64,000 nucleotides of DNA from Acanthacorydalis orientalis (lineage: Eukaryota > Arthropoda > Insecta > Megaloptera > Corydalidae), in contig CM068317.1 of the NCBI GenBank assembly GCA_034766995.1, positions 29,572,501-29,636,500 on the forward strand. Reading direction: 5' to 3'. A program made the position numbers and the translations under genes. Below the pieces are notes generated by a model that saw nothing but the letters and a program-made list of their open reading frames with translations, searched no databases and was not told the origin of the DNA. Shown piece by piece: positions 11,030 to 21,999 of this stretch (position 1 is the first letter of the stretch; each line of letters opens with the position of its first letter).

Positions 11030-11500
11030 AAGAATTAAAAAACTAACCTATGATTTTACAAATACTGAAATTTAAAGTACTTGAAACAAAATCAGACGTG
11101 AATCAAAATATTTTTTTTAATTTAATCCTTGAATGTTTAATTGAAATTATATGAAGCATGCATATCACGAAAAGTGAAAAGTATAACATTTTATGATTTG
11201 ATGAATAAAAACATTTTCATATATGGGCTCTACACTGTATAGACTTGAATCGAAATCGGAGCTGTAGAGATAAATTCAGTTAGAAGAGAATTATCTGCAG
11301 AGATAGATTGAGAAACGAACACATCTGATTAAAATATAAAAGTAAAAGAGAAATGATAATAAAAATTAAACAGGAAACGATTAATTTGGTATAATCACTT
11401 ACAGTGGTGCACCCAGAGGAAGAGGCAAGGGGCCTTGATCCTCCTCCTCCAAAGAAAAGGGCAAAATTATTAGAAAACAAAACAAAATCATTGTGCGAAA
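11030..11500. other. AT-rich non-coding sequence
   Basis: No gene or element was recognised. Confidence 0.55.
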
Positions 11501-11505
11501 ATGTT

Positions 11506-11506
<1 letters not shown>

Positions 11507-11541
<35 letters not shown>
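11507..11541. repeat. (TA)n microsatellite
   Basis: A short TA run. Confidence 0.96.
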
Positions 11542-11544
<3 letters not shown>

Positions 11545-11545
<1 letters not shown>

Positions 11546-11940
11546 CAGAGAGATTAATGTAACCACGACTGAAGTAATTCAAGAGCTTTGTGAAAAGAAA
11601 AGAGAACTGGATTTTATTTACTTAATGGCTTTTATTGAATTTACATTAAAAAAAATATCCGTTCAACTAGCGATAAAATCCTAATAGATTAAATCCTGAA
11701 TGCGCCTCTGGTCACGTACAAAGAATGAACGAAAGGAGACTAGCAAAACAAGCAATGAATGGGTGTTGTCAGAAAAATTGAAAAGAGAAAAATCGAAAAA
11801 TCATGGATAGAAAAAATACGAAAAATTAAGAGTACAAGGAATTTTACTAAAAACCAATGGGGCAGAGACAAAAATGGAAACTTGACATTTGAGTTCATGG
11901 AACGACATTCTAGATCGATTTGTAGTAATAATGTTAAATA
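11545..11940. other. AT-rich non-coding sequence
   Basis: A purine-rich stretch at 11755-11830 (aaaattgaaaagagaaaaat type) gives short lysine-rich frames on the plus strand, judged not to be genes. Confidence 0.5.
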
Positions 11941-11941
11941 A

Positions 11942-12272
11942 TACTGACACGTTACAACACTTTCACAATATATCTTACTTCTCTTTTTATTAATTATTTC
12001 TTTTGTCACGCGACAAACCGCAAAAAATCTGATCAAACATGTTCAATAAATCATTATTTATCATTTGACACCATCGTCATGAAACTGTAAAGTTTCTTTT
12101 TATAGAAATATATTTTTCCTTACATTGGTGCTTTGAAGATGATGGAAAATCCATTGAAATGTGCAAAAACAATGATCATAAATAATCAATAATAATTAAT
12201 TGAACATTATTGATAAAAAAAAATATTTTATAGTCTGTGGATGAAAAAGAATTCAACCACAGAATCAGAATT
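11942..12272. repeat. Family P palindromic repeat, copy 5 (both arms)
   Basis: The left end is tactgacacgttacaacact then ttcacaatat. The middle has aatctgatcaaacatgttca and ggtgctttgaagatgatgg. The right arm has aataattaattgaacattat and ends with agaatcagaattg. It is diverged but has both arms. Confidence 0.65.
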
Positions 12273-12357
12273 GTATATTGATATCTTACTTGTATTATCC
12301 ATCAATGAATCTTCAATTCTTAATGCATTCAAATTCGAATGCTGCACGTATTATAGA

Positions 12358-12360
<3 letters not shown>

Positions 12361-12423
<63 letters not shown>
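12361..12423. repeat. (TA)n microsatellite
   Basis: An uninterrupted TA run. Confidence 0.98.
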
Positions 12424-12427
<4 letters not shown>

Positions 12428-12599
12428 CGATGTAGGCAGATGATTCAATAAATTAAAAAAAATTAATTAAAATTAAGAAATCTATACATCCCTTGCTGTA
12501 TGTTTGTATTTCTTATTTTATGAAATCAAATCATTGACGTCGAAAATTATTTCTACAAAACGAAAAAATAAAACATAAAGTCCACATGTTCATTTGTCT

Positions 12600-12860
12600 G
12601 TAATTTATTAATAGTGCCGCCTCTGTATCCGATATCTAAATCAGCGAAACTCAACATTACACATACGAATCAAATTGTGACGACATTGTGTTTGCCTTTT
12701 CACTAGATCTGTTTACAAGGCCGCGTATGCATAAAAAATGAACCCGTGTAGTCATAATAATAATAAGATCGATAAAATTTTATTGCTGGATCAGATTTAG
12801 ACGATCGCAGTTTCGGGTTGGGCCGCTGCCCGAATAATTAGTCATTTATGTATCCTGTTG
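12600..12860. promoter_or_regulatory. GC-richer block, candidate conserved non-coding DNA
   Basis: A region of higher complexity (ggccgcgtatgcataaaaaa, gacgatcgcagtttcgggtt, gggccgctgcccgaataatt) with several ATTA/TAAT cores of homeodomain type. No reading frame worth calling. It may be a regulatory element; composition is the only evidence. Confidence 0.22.
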
Positions 12861-13107
12861 ACCGTGAAATAAATGTACATGATATAGTTATTTATTTTTA
12901 TTTGAATCTATATTATTTTTCCATTTGAAAATAATTATAGAGAAAATTAATGGTCGCTTTTTTTCAATATTAAAAATTGAAATTTATGTGCTAAAATTGT
13001 AATTGTTCATGATAATAGTATATGTAAATTAGAAGAAACATTGACGATAGAAATTTATTCATACTTTATATCAGTATGAATATTAGTCTTGTAAAGTGTG
13101 GCCAGGC

Positions 13108-13109
<2 letters not shown>

Positions 13110-13176
<67 letters not shown>
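13110..13176. repeat. (TA)n microsatellite
   Basis: An uninterrupted TA run. Confidence 0.98.
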
Positions 13177-13181
<5 letters not shown>

Positions 13182-13433
13182 TAGGTTTTATATATTGTCG
13201 TACATGCTAGATTATTTAATTTTTTCAATGAAATAATATAATTTATGTCGCCATTTATATACAATCGGCTTATTTATTTGACTTTTTGAGCATTATTTAT
13301 GAAATATTTTCTAAAAAGTGTCAAATTATGTTGAGAAAATTAATTTATAGAGGAATTACTATTAATTGTAGTGATTATATTTAATTTGAATATGTAATTT
13401 TAAGTAATTTAATACAATATCTATACATACACA

Positions 13434-13435
<2 letters not shown>

Positions 13436-13529
<94 letters not shown>

Positions 13530-13530
13530 T
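13436..13530. repeat. (TA)n(GATA)n(GA)n compound microsatellite
   Basis: A TA run followed by about five GATA units and then a GA run, a stepwise change of repeat unit. Confidence 0.97.
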
Positions 13531-13604
13531 TAAAACCTGGCAGAATTAGGAGGATTAAAATTGGTTATGGGTTCTTGTTGTTATATTCTATGTGTTTATT
13601 AGTT

Positions 13605-13800
13605 TGGAGTGTGGCCCGAGGAGCTAGGCGAACGAATACTGATCACTGAGACTCATGACTCGCGCAGCTGGATATCCTGATGATTTCATGGGTGTAGGTT
13701 ATCTCTAAGTAATTAAGCACCTTTCATGACTTCTGACGGATTCGAGTCTCGCAGTTTATCCAGCACAGCTGCAGTTCCCGCAAAGGCATTCTCTTACCAT
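13605..13800 (+). repeat. Possible tRNA-derived SINE remnant
   Basis: A GC-richer stretch holding ggattcgagtctc at about 13739, close to the pol III B-box consensus GGTTCGANTCC. A weak A-box-like taggttatct lies about 45 bp upstream. There is no acceptor stem or A-rich tail. The match is partial, so this is only a lead. Confidence 0.2.
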
Positions 13801-13904
13801 ATGTCTGTGTTTTTATTTCATGCTGTTTCTTCTTTATTGTATGACAATATTTTAAGTAGATCACCTGTGCGATTTTTTGATTTCATTTTCTTTCATATTT
13901 ATAT

Positions 13905-14100
13905 GTGATATTTCTTGTCGCCAACACTTCGACTTTAAGTTATTAAAACCTTTTGAACTCAAACTTCTTCTTAAATTGTTGTGCGTCACGAAATCCGCAA
14001 TTGCGTTCATAATGAGCGCGCAACGGAAGTGATGCACAACGCACAAACGAACCGACGACAAGATTTGGAACTACTATCGATGCCACCTTCCAAAGATACC
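13905..14100. other. GC-richer block, unassigned
   Basis: It contains gcgtcacgaaatccgcaatt, gagcgcgcaacggaagtgat and cacaaacgaaccgacgacaa. A minus-strand frame of about 66 codons is open but unrecognised. It could be regulatory DNA or an old element. Confidence 0.25.
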
Positions 14101-14559
14101 TTGATAAATTAGAATCAAACTCATTTTTAATTTATTTCAGCTATCACAAAGCTATTGTTTCATTTTTAGAGAATTCTCTTTAAAATGCTGTAACTGACAA
14201 TGAAGGAAATGAGAATAATGTAAAAATTAATAATAATGAAAACATGTAAATCGAATACATAAAACATACTTTGATAATAGAAATTGCTTTTTTAAATGTT
14301 ATAAATTAATTCTTCTAATTCAATTATACCTTTTACCGATACATCCTTTATGCACCTTTCAATTATAAAAAAAATGAAACCTAATAAATTTGTCATAATG
14401 CTACCAAACAAAAGAAGTTTCACTTCGAACGTGCGGATTCTGTGAAATAGCCACACAAATTTTTTTTATTTCTTCTGTTCATTTCTAATTTTTCTCTTTG
14501 TAGTTTTTGTCAGACAGCTTTGTTGCAGTAACCGTCACGTACGTTAGTGGCTTGTCTTC

Positions 14560-14589
14560 ATTATTTATTATTATGTAATAATAAATAAT
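14560..14589. repeat. Perfect short inverted repeat
   Basis: Two exact 14-bp arms (attatttattatta and taataataaataat) are separated by 2 bp. Confidence 0.9.
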
Positions 14590-14721
14590 TGCTATTTTTT
14601 TCTTCATATATCTATATCAGTCAGATCAGGTTTTATTAAGTCTGTAGATACTGATTGCCGTTTGTTTTATTTTTATCAGCTTTTTATGTATTACTTATTC
14701 ATTTCATTAATTGTTTAGTTA

Positions 14722-14884
14722 AATAAATTGATTCTTTTTTCATTCCATAAATCAGAAAAAAAAACATTTTCTGATCAAAAATTATTAATAATGACTCATT
14801 GAAGATTTTTGATTGGAAAAAAATTGTGGTTGATGAACTGGAGAGAATTTATTTGTGAAAGTAAATTTGGCCAGTGTCAGAACT
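14722..14884. repeat. Family P palindromic repeat, short form (copy 6)
   Basis: The left arm ttttctgatcaaaaattatt meets the right arm gaagatttttgattgg directly, without the usual central part. The right end has atttatttgtgaaagtaaat and ggccagtgtcagaactg. It is about half the size of the longest copies, with the palindrome centre deleted. Confidence 0.7.
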
Positions 14885-14889
14885 GAACC

Positions 14890-15420
14890 GTTTATTTCTC
14901 CAGACATCTGTTTCGTGGTATCATTAATGTTAACTTTTTAATTATCAGTTCTGACATATTTTTATGTTTATAAAGGATGTAGCATACGTATCGGTAACTA
15001 ATTCGAAAAGAGAGATATTTTATTACGATCACCTTGCAGTTAAACTCATATTCACACTGTCAGTGAGTCATAACAATATAAAAACGTATCATGAATGTAC
15101 GTATGCATACTTTGAGATTATTAAATAACGTTACCAAAATTGTCGATGAACCCGTTTTGCATCTAACAATGAATTGACAAAGATTGTTGTTACTGATTCG
15201 GTCTTCTCGTTTTTAAATTAACTTCCTTGTATTAAATTTATTTACTAAGTTATGCTAGTAATAAATATAAACAAGCATTTTATAAACACTAAAAATAGTA
15301 CATAAATAAATTTTGCATACAAGTGGCCTAAAAAAATATAAAAATTACCATTTTACACGTCACACTAATATGCATATGTATATATTTGTACATAATAAAC
15401 ATACATATATGCAAACATAT
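14890..15420. other. AT-rich non-coding sequence
   Basis: No gene or element was recognised. Confidence 0.55.
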
Positions 15421-15423
15421 TAT

Positions 15424-15434
15424 ATATACATATG

Positions 15435-15500
<66 letters not shown>
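15424..15500. repeat. (TA)n microsatellite with TATG interruptions
   Basis: A TA run preceded by tacatatgtatgtg. Confidence 0.97.
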
Positions 15501-15502
<2 letters not shown>

Positions 15503-15504
15503 AC

Positions 15505-16480
15505 GTACATGTCTGATGAAATCACCTGCGTATATATGTACAACGAAATACCGCATTTCAAATTCTAATAAAGTCTATAAATCATGATTACTGAATTTAA
15601 AATAGAACTATCTGTTTTCAAATAAGCTTCTTTACGAATTTAATAATTCATAAGTAGATGTTTGTGATACTTTTTAGATAAAATTTACATACGATATCAT
15701 CATAAATAAACTTAATAGCTTTTAATAAATTTAATCAATTTTTCGGTGAGTTTTTTTTCGTATCGTTAACAAAAAGTATAAATCTTGATGTAGTTGGGAT
15801 GTACAGTATTTTCATACAAATTTTTCAGTTGGATAATTTTTTATTTATAGAATTCATAAGAGTAAATAACAGATGAACAGATGAAGATTACGAATGAATT
15901 TAAAGTTGTGAATACAAATCATAATTGATCGGAATAAATAATATTATTTATCTATTAGTCATCGTTTTAGTTTATTGACAAATTATTAATTTTTATCAAA
16001 AAAATAGTATAAATTTTATAATAATTTTTTTTCTGTTTTATTTGATTAAGCAGAATCGTAATGTTTTTTCAAGAAATGATTTATTAAAAAAATACAAAAC
16101 TTTTATATTTGTGAACACACGTCTTTAAAATTATATGAAACTTGTCTTTTTAAACGTTTTTTTTCCAGAAAAAAAACATTACTTTAACTATATTTTATAG
16201 CTTTGTTTAGTTTTTTTTTAACAAAAAAACGTTTACTAAGCCGTCTGCACATTTAAACATCTATTGTGTAACTGGGTGACCCTTACACTCTTCTCTTTTG
16301 CATTACAAGTACCCAGCACTAAGGTTTATGACTCACATTGCTGAAATCATCTATTCGTTTCTGCGGTTCAACGTATCTGTGGATATTTTCGCTAAGACAC
16401 GAAGCAATTTGTCGTAGCACCCCGACAGGACTGCTTTTAGTATTTCAGCCAATGAAGCAAAGTACCCACAAAGGTATTAT
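15505..16480. other. AT-rich non-coding sequence
   Basis: About 1 kb without a recognisable gene. The last 200 bp are somewhat GC-richer (ctgggtgacccttacactct, gtcgtagcaccccgacagga) but were not assigned. Confidence 0.5.
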
Positions 16481-16633
16481 ATTAGGCTGGTACGAAATAA
16501 TTGTAGTTTTTGTTTTTTAAATTCTAACTTTAATTTTTTTCAATGAAAGTGTAATTTCATCGTGTTCATGCCAATATCGTTTTAAAGTCCATTTTTCGGT
16601 CTGTATTTTGGTTTTATTATTAACACTTTAACG

Positions 16634-16697
16634 ACCGGGCACGCCAATTGGCGTCTTAAATAAAATTAGCGTTATCTACCGGGAACGCCAATTGGCG
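16634..16697. repeat. Subterminal direct repeats in the piggyBac-like left end
   Basis: Two units, accgggcacgccaattggcg (16634-16653) and accgggaacgccaattggcg (16678-16697), each contain the palindrome gccaattggc. Repeated sites near a transposon end are often transposase binding sites, which is the inference here. Confidence 0.8.
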
Positions 16698-16708
16698 GCC
16701 TATATGAA

Positions 16709-16734
16709 ATGATCACAATGCGATGTGTGATCAT
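16709..16734. repeat. Short perfect inverted repeat in the piggyBac-like element
   Basis: The arms atgatcaca and tgtgatcat are separated by 8 bp. Confidence 0.85.
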
Positions 16735-16957
16735 TAAAAGCGCTTAACTTACAATATTTATTCGATAATAAAAATTATAACAATTAATTATAATTATACT
16801 GTTTGACATTTTATTGTTTGCTTCATATTTTGAATTTAAGTACCGATAAAAATGGATAACGAAAACGAAAATATATTTTAGAAGAAAATTGTGCAGAAAA
16901 ATATCGACCATCAGAAGAAGATGCCGGGTTTGTGCTTCTCATAATATAAGAAAGGAT

Positions 16958-16958
<1 letters not shown>

Positions 16959-17010
<52 letters not shown>
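16959..17010. repeat. (TA)n microsatellite at the RTE 3' junction
   Basis: A TA run between the first half of the piggyBac zinc finger and the 3' end of the RTE fragment. Confidence 0.97.
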
Positions 17011-17014
<4 letters not shown>

Positions 17015-17355
17015 TTTATAGAGCCTGTCGACGCTTTCCGCTCTTCAACTTTTTCCTCCATTCCTTTCTATCTTGGCACAGCTGTTCGTCCAATCCTCTC
17101 TCCCTGATCAATTTACGGATTCCTTCGTTCCAAGATCTCCGTGGGCGACCTCGCTTCCGTCGTTCCGGCGGTAAATACTCCATCGCTTGCTTAGGCAGTC
17201 TTGTGTCGGTCATTCTCTTGACATGTCCGTATCAGGTGAGTTGTTTCCGCTCAATGTCCTCAATGATGTTGTCTTCTACGCCCATTAATTTCATGATCCT
17301 TTCGTTTCTAATTCGATCCCCTCTTGATATTCGACAGGATCTTCTTAGAGCATTA
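17011..17355 (-). mobile_element. RTE-type non-LTR retrotransposon, 3' fragment
   Basis: The minus strand encodes the C-terminal tail typical of insect RTE-type polyproteins: LRRSCRISRGDRIRNERIM, then IIEDIERKQLT, a stop in place of the Trp of the usual WYGHV, then YGHVKRMTDTRLPKQAMEYL, RRKRGRPRRSWNEGIRKLI and RERGLDEQLCQDRKEW. Only about 115 codons remain of a protein near 1,000 residues; the rest is missing, as in 5'-truncated retroposition. It lies between two TA arrays in the piggyBac zinc finger, in antisense orientation. Confidence 0.82.
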
Positions 17356-17357
17356 CA

Positions 17358-17390
<33 letters not shown>

Positions 17391-17402
17391 TATGTGTGTG
17401 TG
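17358..17402. repeat. (TA)n(TG)n microsatellite at the RTE 5' junction
   Basis: A TA run with a TG tail between the RTE fragment and the second half of the piggyBac finger. Confidence 0.96.
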
Positions 17403-17775
17403 TAACGAGTGCAGAGTTCCTTTATATATTGATTGTTTCCCCAAATATCACTCAAAGGTGAATTATTAAAATTTTGTATGCATAAATTTGGTAACATTAA
17501 GTGTAAATAGTATAAAAAACAAAGATATATGAGTATTTTCAATAATATGTCATTTTAATAATATTGAATAAATAATGTAGAAATTACAATAAAAATCTTT
17601 TTAATATGTCTATAAATTTTCATTTCAATAACTAAATTACTTCAAAATACACAAGAATTTGAAGAAAACGATGAATGTTTTTTCCCATTTTATAAAAAAA
17701 GCCTCCGGTAACAGGTCACAGGTTCATAGCAAAACCGCCCGGTCGATAAAGTGTTGTTTTAAATTCAAGCGTTGC

Positions 17776-17812
17776 TTCAATAGCCCAGTTTGCTTTAAAT
17801 TGGGCTATTGAA
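17776..17812. repeat. Inverted repeat in the mariner next to the piggyBac junction
   Basis: ttcaatagccca (17776-17787) and tgggctattgaa (17801-17812) are exact complements. The related mariner at 20.36 kb has only the second arm, so the first looks like a later templated copy. Confidence 0.85.
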
Positions 17813-17895
17813 TTGAAGATGGAAATGAAGCAAATAAGAGTAATTTTTTGTATGAGTTCAAATTGGGTGGTAAAACAGCAGAAACTGTTCATAAA

Positions 17896-18042
17896 CGCGC
17901 TCTGAGATTGATGGCATTGACTTCGAAATGGACATAAGAAATAATCAAAAATGACCAATATTTATCTATTTATTTATTTTGTAGTTTGTGGAATGACATA
18001 ATAATTTATTAGTGAAAGTGAATTCAGTCACAGTGCCAGAAA
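17896..18042. repeat. Family P repeat, right arm (copy 7)
   Basis: It begins gcgctctgagattgatggca and continues cttcgaaatggacataagaa, then aatcaaaaatgaccaatatt, gtagtttgtggaatgacat and agtgaaagtgaattcagtca. It abuts the truncated mariner. Confidence 0.72.
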
Positions 18043-18139
18043 TATATTAAGTACCAAGTTCAGTATATCCATGAAACTAGTGAGTGTTTGTATTGAGATA
18101 CGTGTGAATCAAAATCTGTGTAAATATTCCCTTACTACA

Positions 18140-18300
18140 GTCGCAACTTCGTTATAACTGTGTCCGTTATAACTAATTTTGACATTTAAAATGTAGTTAT
18201 TTATTTATTATTAGCGGTTTTAGGGCGGTCGATATCTAAGATCATTAACTTCCGAACACAGATACTAATTATAACACCCTCGATTGTACATAGAGATTTG
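18140..18300. mobile_element. Possible DNA transposon end plus short dispersed motif, copy 2
   Basis: ctacagtcgcaacttcgtta then taactgtgtccgttataact resembles pogo/Tigger-type ends (CGTTATAACGAA-like). Next to it, ttagcggttttagggcggtc and gatatctaagatcattaact match the motif at 1670-1730. No second terminus was found. Confidence 0.3.
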
Positions 18301-19490
18301 AATTACTCTTTATTTAAGCCTCAGAAAAGTGTGTACAACTACTAAGACTTAAATTTAATAATAAAATATAACAGGAATAGAACTGTTAAAATCATTGGAT
18401 CTCATAGCTGTATGAACATAAATAGAATAAAATAGCTTCTCACAGTAGACAAAGACAAGAATTTAAAATACTGTGATCATATACATCAGTGTTTATAAAT
18501 TTTGGGGTTTTACACATTAAAATCAGAGCAAATATTGAATGAATTTTGACAGCACACTGCTTTAAATTAAAGATCGATCGAAACAAACATTAAGTCATGT
18601 TAAGACAATTCAATTGCCTTTACAAATATCAGGATTAATTATGAACTTTACAGTATTAATTTATAAATAAATAATATATTGTTTGAATATAAAATAAACA
18701 TAAAAAAAACATTGTTTTAAATACTCATCTACACGTTCACGTTCTTTAAATTAAGAAAAACATATGTCGTTTATGTAATATTCAATATATTACATAAACG
18801 ACATAAAAACATTGCTAGTTCTTTTTATTTGAATTATTTTATGAATCTGTCAAGATCTGAAGACAAATATTTATTGTTTATTCGATAATCGGTAAAGTTA
18901 ATAGACAAAGTCGTTAGCTCTAAATCATCGTCAGTGATTCTACACCGGGTTTTCACTAACTAAAGATTTTGTGATCATGATTTATTGACCGGTTGACTGC
19001 GGTATGCACACAGTTTCAACAACTATACTGTACATTTCCAATATACGATTTGATGGATTTCTTCGAACCAGAATTGAACCAATCTGCGAAATGTATTCTT
19101 TTCATGTATACATTTTTATGTTGCTGTAGGTAGTAAAAATATTTTCATCTTATTGGCACATATATTATTCTATTACCACGAATAATATTCAATAAAAAAA
19201 TATTCTGTTGAAAATTATGAAAATAATAGCCGATATTTGTCGATTATTTCTTTATATATTTTACATTTAAATAATTTTTTTTCGTTATATTAAAATTTAT
19301 TATGTAAAATATATAGAATATAAGACACATATAAATACGTTTATTTTACAAAATAAAATGAATTTAATTATGGAGACAGAGAATTCTTAGTAATTAAATA
19401 CGAATACAAGTTGATAACATAATCATTTTTAATGACAGTTTAATAATTATTAATAAGTTTTATTAACACTGTTTTTTTTTAAAAAAAATA
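18300..19490. other. AT-rich non-coding sequence
   Basis: About 1.2 kb without a recognisable gene. It holds the perfect hairpin at 18764-18804. Confidence 0.5.
18764..18804. repeat. Perfect 18-bp inverted repeat
   Basis: atgtcgtttatgtaatat (18764-18781) and its exact complement (18787-18804) are separated by tcaat. It is too short and too perfect for a typical miRNA precursor. A templated hairpin mutation or a tiny foldback is more likely. Confidence 0.92.
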
Positions 19491-19495
19491 GATTT

Positions 19496-19611
19496 TTTCA
19501 TTTACACACAAACTACACACAATTGTTGTCTGATCAAAAATATTCCATAATTGATTATAAATTATTTCTGATATATGCTAATGCGAATTTTGATGATAAC
19601 ATCATCTTTAT
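19496..19611. repeat. Family P repeat, left arm (copy 8)
   Basis: caaactacacacaattgttg, tctgatcaaaaatattccat and gcgaattttgatgataacat with atcatctt follow the family's left-arm order. Confidence 0.6.
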
Positions 19612-19614
19612 AAC

Positions 19615-20355
19615 GATATGACAAAACTTTTTATGATAAAATTTTTAATAAATAGAAATTATTTTCTGTTTACGATTCAAAAATTAACCTATTTAACATT
19701 TTCAATACACTTATACTTCGGCATCCAATACATCCTAAAATTTTATAATTTTATTTCTTTTCATAAATAGATATTCGTAGCGTCAGACCAGAACTGATTT
19801 CCTTATTTTTTAAATACATTTCACTATAGCTGCACTTACTTCTCTATTTATGCATTTTTTTAGAAATTGCCTGAGATGAGTTTTATTCTATAAATCAATG
19901 AATCATGCATGTGTGAAATAAAATGCCTATGGATTATATTTGATTCATGGAATCTGGTAACATGTTAAACAGCGTTTAAATATCTAGAATTAAACCTTGA
20001 TTTATCACATTTAATTCTATAAATACGTTTGAAACTACTAGTTTTCATTTCAGTAGAAATTTACAACTGAGATAAAAGAAAAAAAGGAAAAGATGAATCA
20101 AATATATATTGGAAACTACTTTCTTGAAAAAGAAATTTTATAATTTTCCGATTATTTTTTTTAATAAATTATTTTAAGTACTTGTTTATAATTATATTTG
20201 ATTCGCGGTACTATTAATATGCCAGTGTTCAAATCTCTAATATTAAATATGCATTTTTCATGCCCAATTTAATTAATACGTTTCAAACTGTCAGATTTAA
20301 AAAATCTATATATTAACAGTAAATTAGATATTAAATTTTTCAGCTAACAGATTAT
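19615..20355. other. AT-rich non-coding sequence
   Basis: No gene or element was recognised. Confidence 0.55.
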
Positions 20356-20359
20356 TATA

Positions 20360-20919
20360 TTAGGTTAGTAGGAAAATAATTGCTGTTTATAACCTTCAAA
20401 TTCATATACATTTTCTCAGCTAGCTGTTTTAAGTGGTCTAGAACTGTTAGATGACTAACGCCTAACTTCTGTACAAGCTTTCGAATTGTTGTGCGTAGTT
20501 CTGATTTAACTAACGCCTTTAGTTATTCGTTATGAACTAAAGAAGGATGCCCGCGACTTTCTTCATCTTCAAGGCTTTCGTCTTCAGCACGAAATTTTTG
20601 AAACCACCATTGCACTGTACGTTCCTTAACGGAACCCATATAAAAAGCATCGTTTAGTTTACGAGTAATTTCTGCTGCTTTACCACCTGTTTTCAACACA
20701 CAAAAATGCTCTTATTTGCTACTATTCCATCTTTAATTCAATAGCCCAATTTGAAACAAAATTGATACTAAAATCAAAATCGATGTCACCAAAATACAGA
20801 CCGAAAAATGCACTTTAAAATAATATTAACGTGAACAAGATGAAATTACAGTTTCATTGAAAAAAATTAAAGTTAGAATTTAGAAAACAAAAACCGCAAT
20901 TATATTCCTACCAACCTAA
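20360..20919 (-). mobile_element. mariner element, internally deleted (560 bp)
   Basis: The left end ttaggttagtaggaaaataa and the inverted right end ttaggttggtaggaatataa are flanked by TA (20358-20359 and 20920-20921). It is less than half the length of a complete mariner. The coding strand is minus. It is a sister of the copy at 16482. Confidence 0.9.
20400..20745 (-). pseudogene. mariner transposase N-terminal relic
   Basis: On the minus strand, broken frames read TGGKAAEITRKLNDAF, then VKERTVQWWFQKFRAEDESL and EDEESRGHPSLVHNE. This is the helix-turn-helix domain and WFQKFR block. Next comes VKSELRTTIRKLVQKLGVS, the second helix-turn-helix. The catalytic domain with all three Asp residues is deleted. 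Alone this would be at most a DNA-binding fragment, and stops prevent even that. Confidence 0.8.
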
Positions 20920-20924
20920 TATTA

Positions 20925-21400
20925 TAGATGTATTTATGTATGAAAATTTTCTTGCTTTGGAATTTGTAATAGAAAAAAATTTGATATACGTGTAGAAAAT
21001 GTATTAGCACGGTTATTAATGGAGTGCTTTATCAATAATATTTATTGTATTATAAATCGATTCTCCTTATATATCTTAAAGTTATGAGATAAAAAATTAA
21101 TTTTTAATCGATAAATCTTGATTTTGCAAATTGTTAGTGATCCTTCCTTCTCATCGCCATTTTCTTGTTATTTTTTTTTGAAAACCATAACATTTGCAGA
21201 TATTTTCTCTCTGTTATCAGTAGATACATTGAAAATTGTAAATCCAGAGTTAGAATCAACAGTTATTAATTCTTTACGATTGTTTATAATGATTAAAATA
21301 TAAATTTGAATGGTAATGGCTTTACAATTTTAAAAATTAATATATCTTATAGTTACTAACATATTCTTTTTTGTTCAAGTAAACTTTAAAAAGTAGACAG
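20925..21400. other. AT-rich non-coding sequence
   Basis: No gene or element was recognised. Confidence 0.55.
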
Positions 21401-21405
21401 TGAGC

Positions 21406-21407
<2 letters not shown>

Positions 21408-21466
<59 letters not shown>

Positions 21467-21553
21467 GTGTGTGTGTGTCTGTGTGTGTGTGTGGTTGTGT
21501 GTGTGTGTGGTTGTGTGTGTGTGTGGTTGTGTGTGTGTATGGTTGTGTGTATG
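21408..21553. repeat. (TA)n array followed by a GT minisatellite
   Basis: A TA run passes into GT repeats in which gtggttgtgtgtgtgt recurs about every 17-18 bp, at least four times. It is a minisatellite built from a microsatellite. Confidence 0.92.
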
Positions 21554-21690
21554 CCTTTCTTTAATTCTTTTCCAAATTACTCGCTCGAAACTCACAAGAT
21601 ACATTCATCTGTGTGTCCAGAATCATCCTCGTCTTCTTTTAAACAATAAAAAATATTATCTTTATTATAAATAGCGATAAATCACAACAC

Positions 21691-21970
21691 CTTTCAGTCA
21701 CTGTAGTTAAATTAATTTTCGCAGGTAAATTCCTCTCTCACAAAAAACACACATTTTTCTGATCAAAAGTGTTCAAAAAAATTATTTAATCTTTTTACAT
21801 TGTTGCTTATACGATTGTCGCTGGAAATGCCATCATCTTCAGAGTGCTAAGGTAAAGAATCGGATTTTTCTTTGACCGAGTATTATGAAAATCTATCGAA
21901 ATGCGCGTTAACAAAATCATCAATAATTAATAATCAATTATTGAACACCTCTGATCAGAAAAAAAAATCG
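21691..21970. repeat. Family P palindromic repeat, copy 9 (both arms)
   Basis: The left arm has tttcagtcactgtagttaaa, ttttctgatcaaaagtgttc, then gccatcatcttcagagtgct aaggtaaag. The right arm has atcgaaatgcgcgtta, aataattaataatcaattat and gaacacctctgatcagaaa. The outer right end is lost. Confidence 0.75.
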
Positions 21971-21999
21971 AAAATCCAGTATATTAACTATAGTGGGCA

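Larger units (their letters stand above)
16853..17468 (+). pseudogene. piggyBac-like transposase relic split by a retrotransposon
   Basis: The ATG at 16853 starts MDNENENIF and stops at once. A second frame from about 16891 reads STIRRRCRVCASHNIRKDT. This is the start of the cysteine-rich C-terminal zinc finger of piggyBac transposases, with a CxxC pair and the RKDT motif. The finger resumes after the insertion at 17397-17468 as CNECRVPLYIDCFPKYHSK and ends VNY-stop. One expected Cys after VPL is Tyr. The catalytic DDD domain is absent. The zinc finger normally helps bind the element ends. Confidence 0.82.
16624..17753 (+). mobile_element. piggyBac-like element, internally deleted, carrying an RTE insertion
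   Basis: The left end cactttaacgaccgggc follows TTAA at 16620-16623. The inverted right end reads cactttatcgaccgggc, followed by TTGT, a mutated TTAA. Matching ends plus a TTAA target are the signature of the piggyBac superfamily. Without the roughly 390-bp insertion it is about 0.74 kb, far below a full element, so most of the transposase is deleted. It lies inside the mariner 16482-17895, which dates it as younger than that copy. Confidence 0.9.
16482..17895 (+). mobile_element. mariner element, truncated and interrupted by a piggyBac insertion
   Basis: The 5' end ttaggctggtacgaaataat follows TA at 16480-16481. Segment 16482-16619 matches, base by base with scattered changes, the inverted right part of the mariner at 20360-20919 (for example the shared tttttcggtctgtattttgg). 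The match resumes after the piggyBac insertion at about 17754 with attgggctattgaattgaag, atgg and aacagcagaaactgttcat. The mariner ends abruptly at about 17895, where a family P arm begins. No 3' terminal repeat was found. Only the start of the transposase remains. Confidence 0.85.

Noticed and set aside
18764..18804. miRNA precursor
   Set aside because: An 18-bp perfect stem with a 5-bp loop is too short for a precursor.
21407..21674. Frames with THTQPH or VCVCVC repeats
   Set aside because: They are products of the GT minisatellite.
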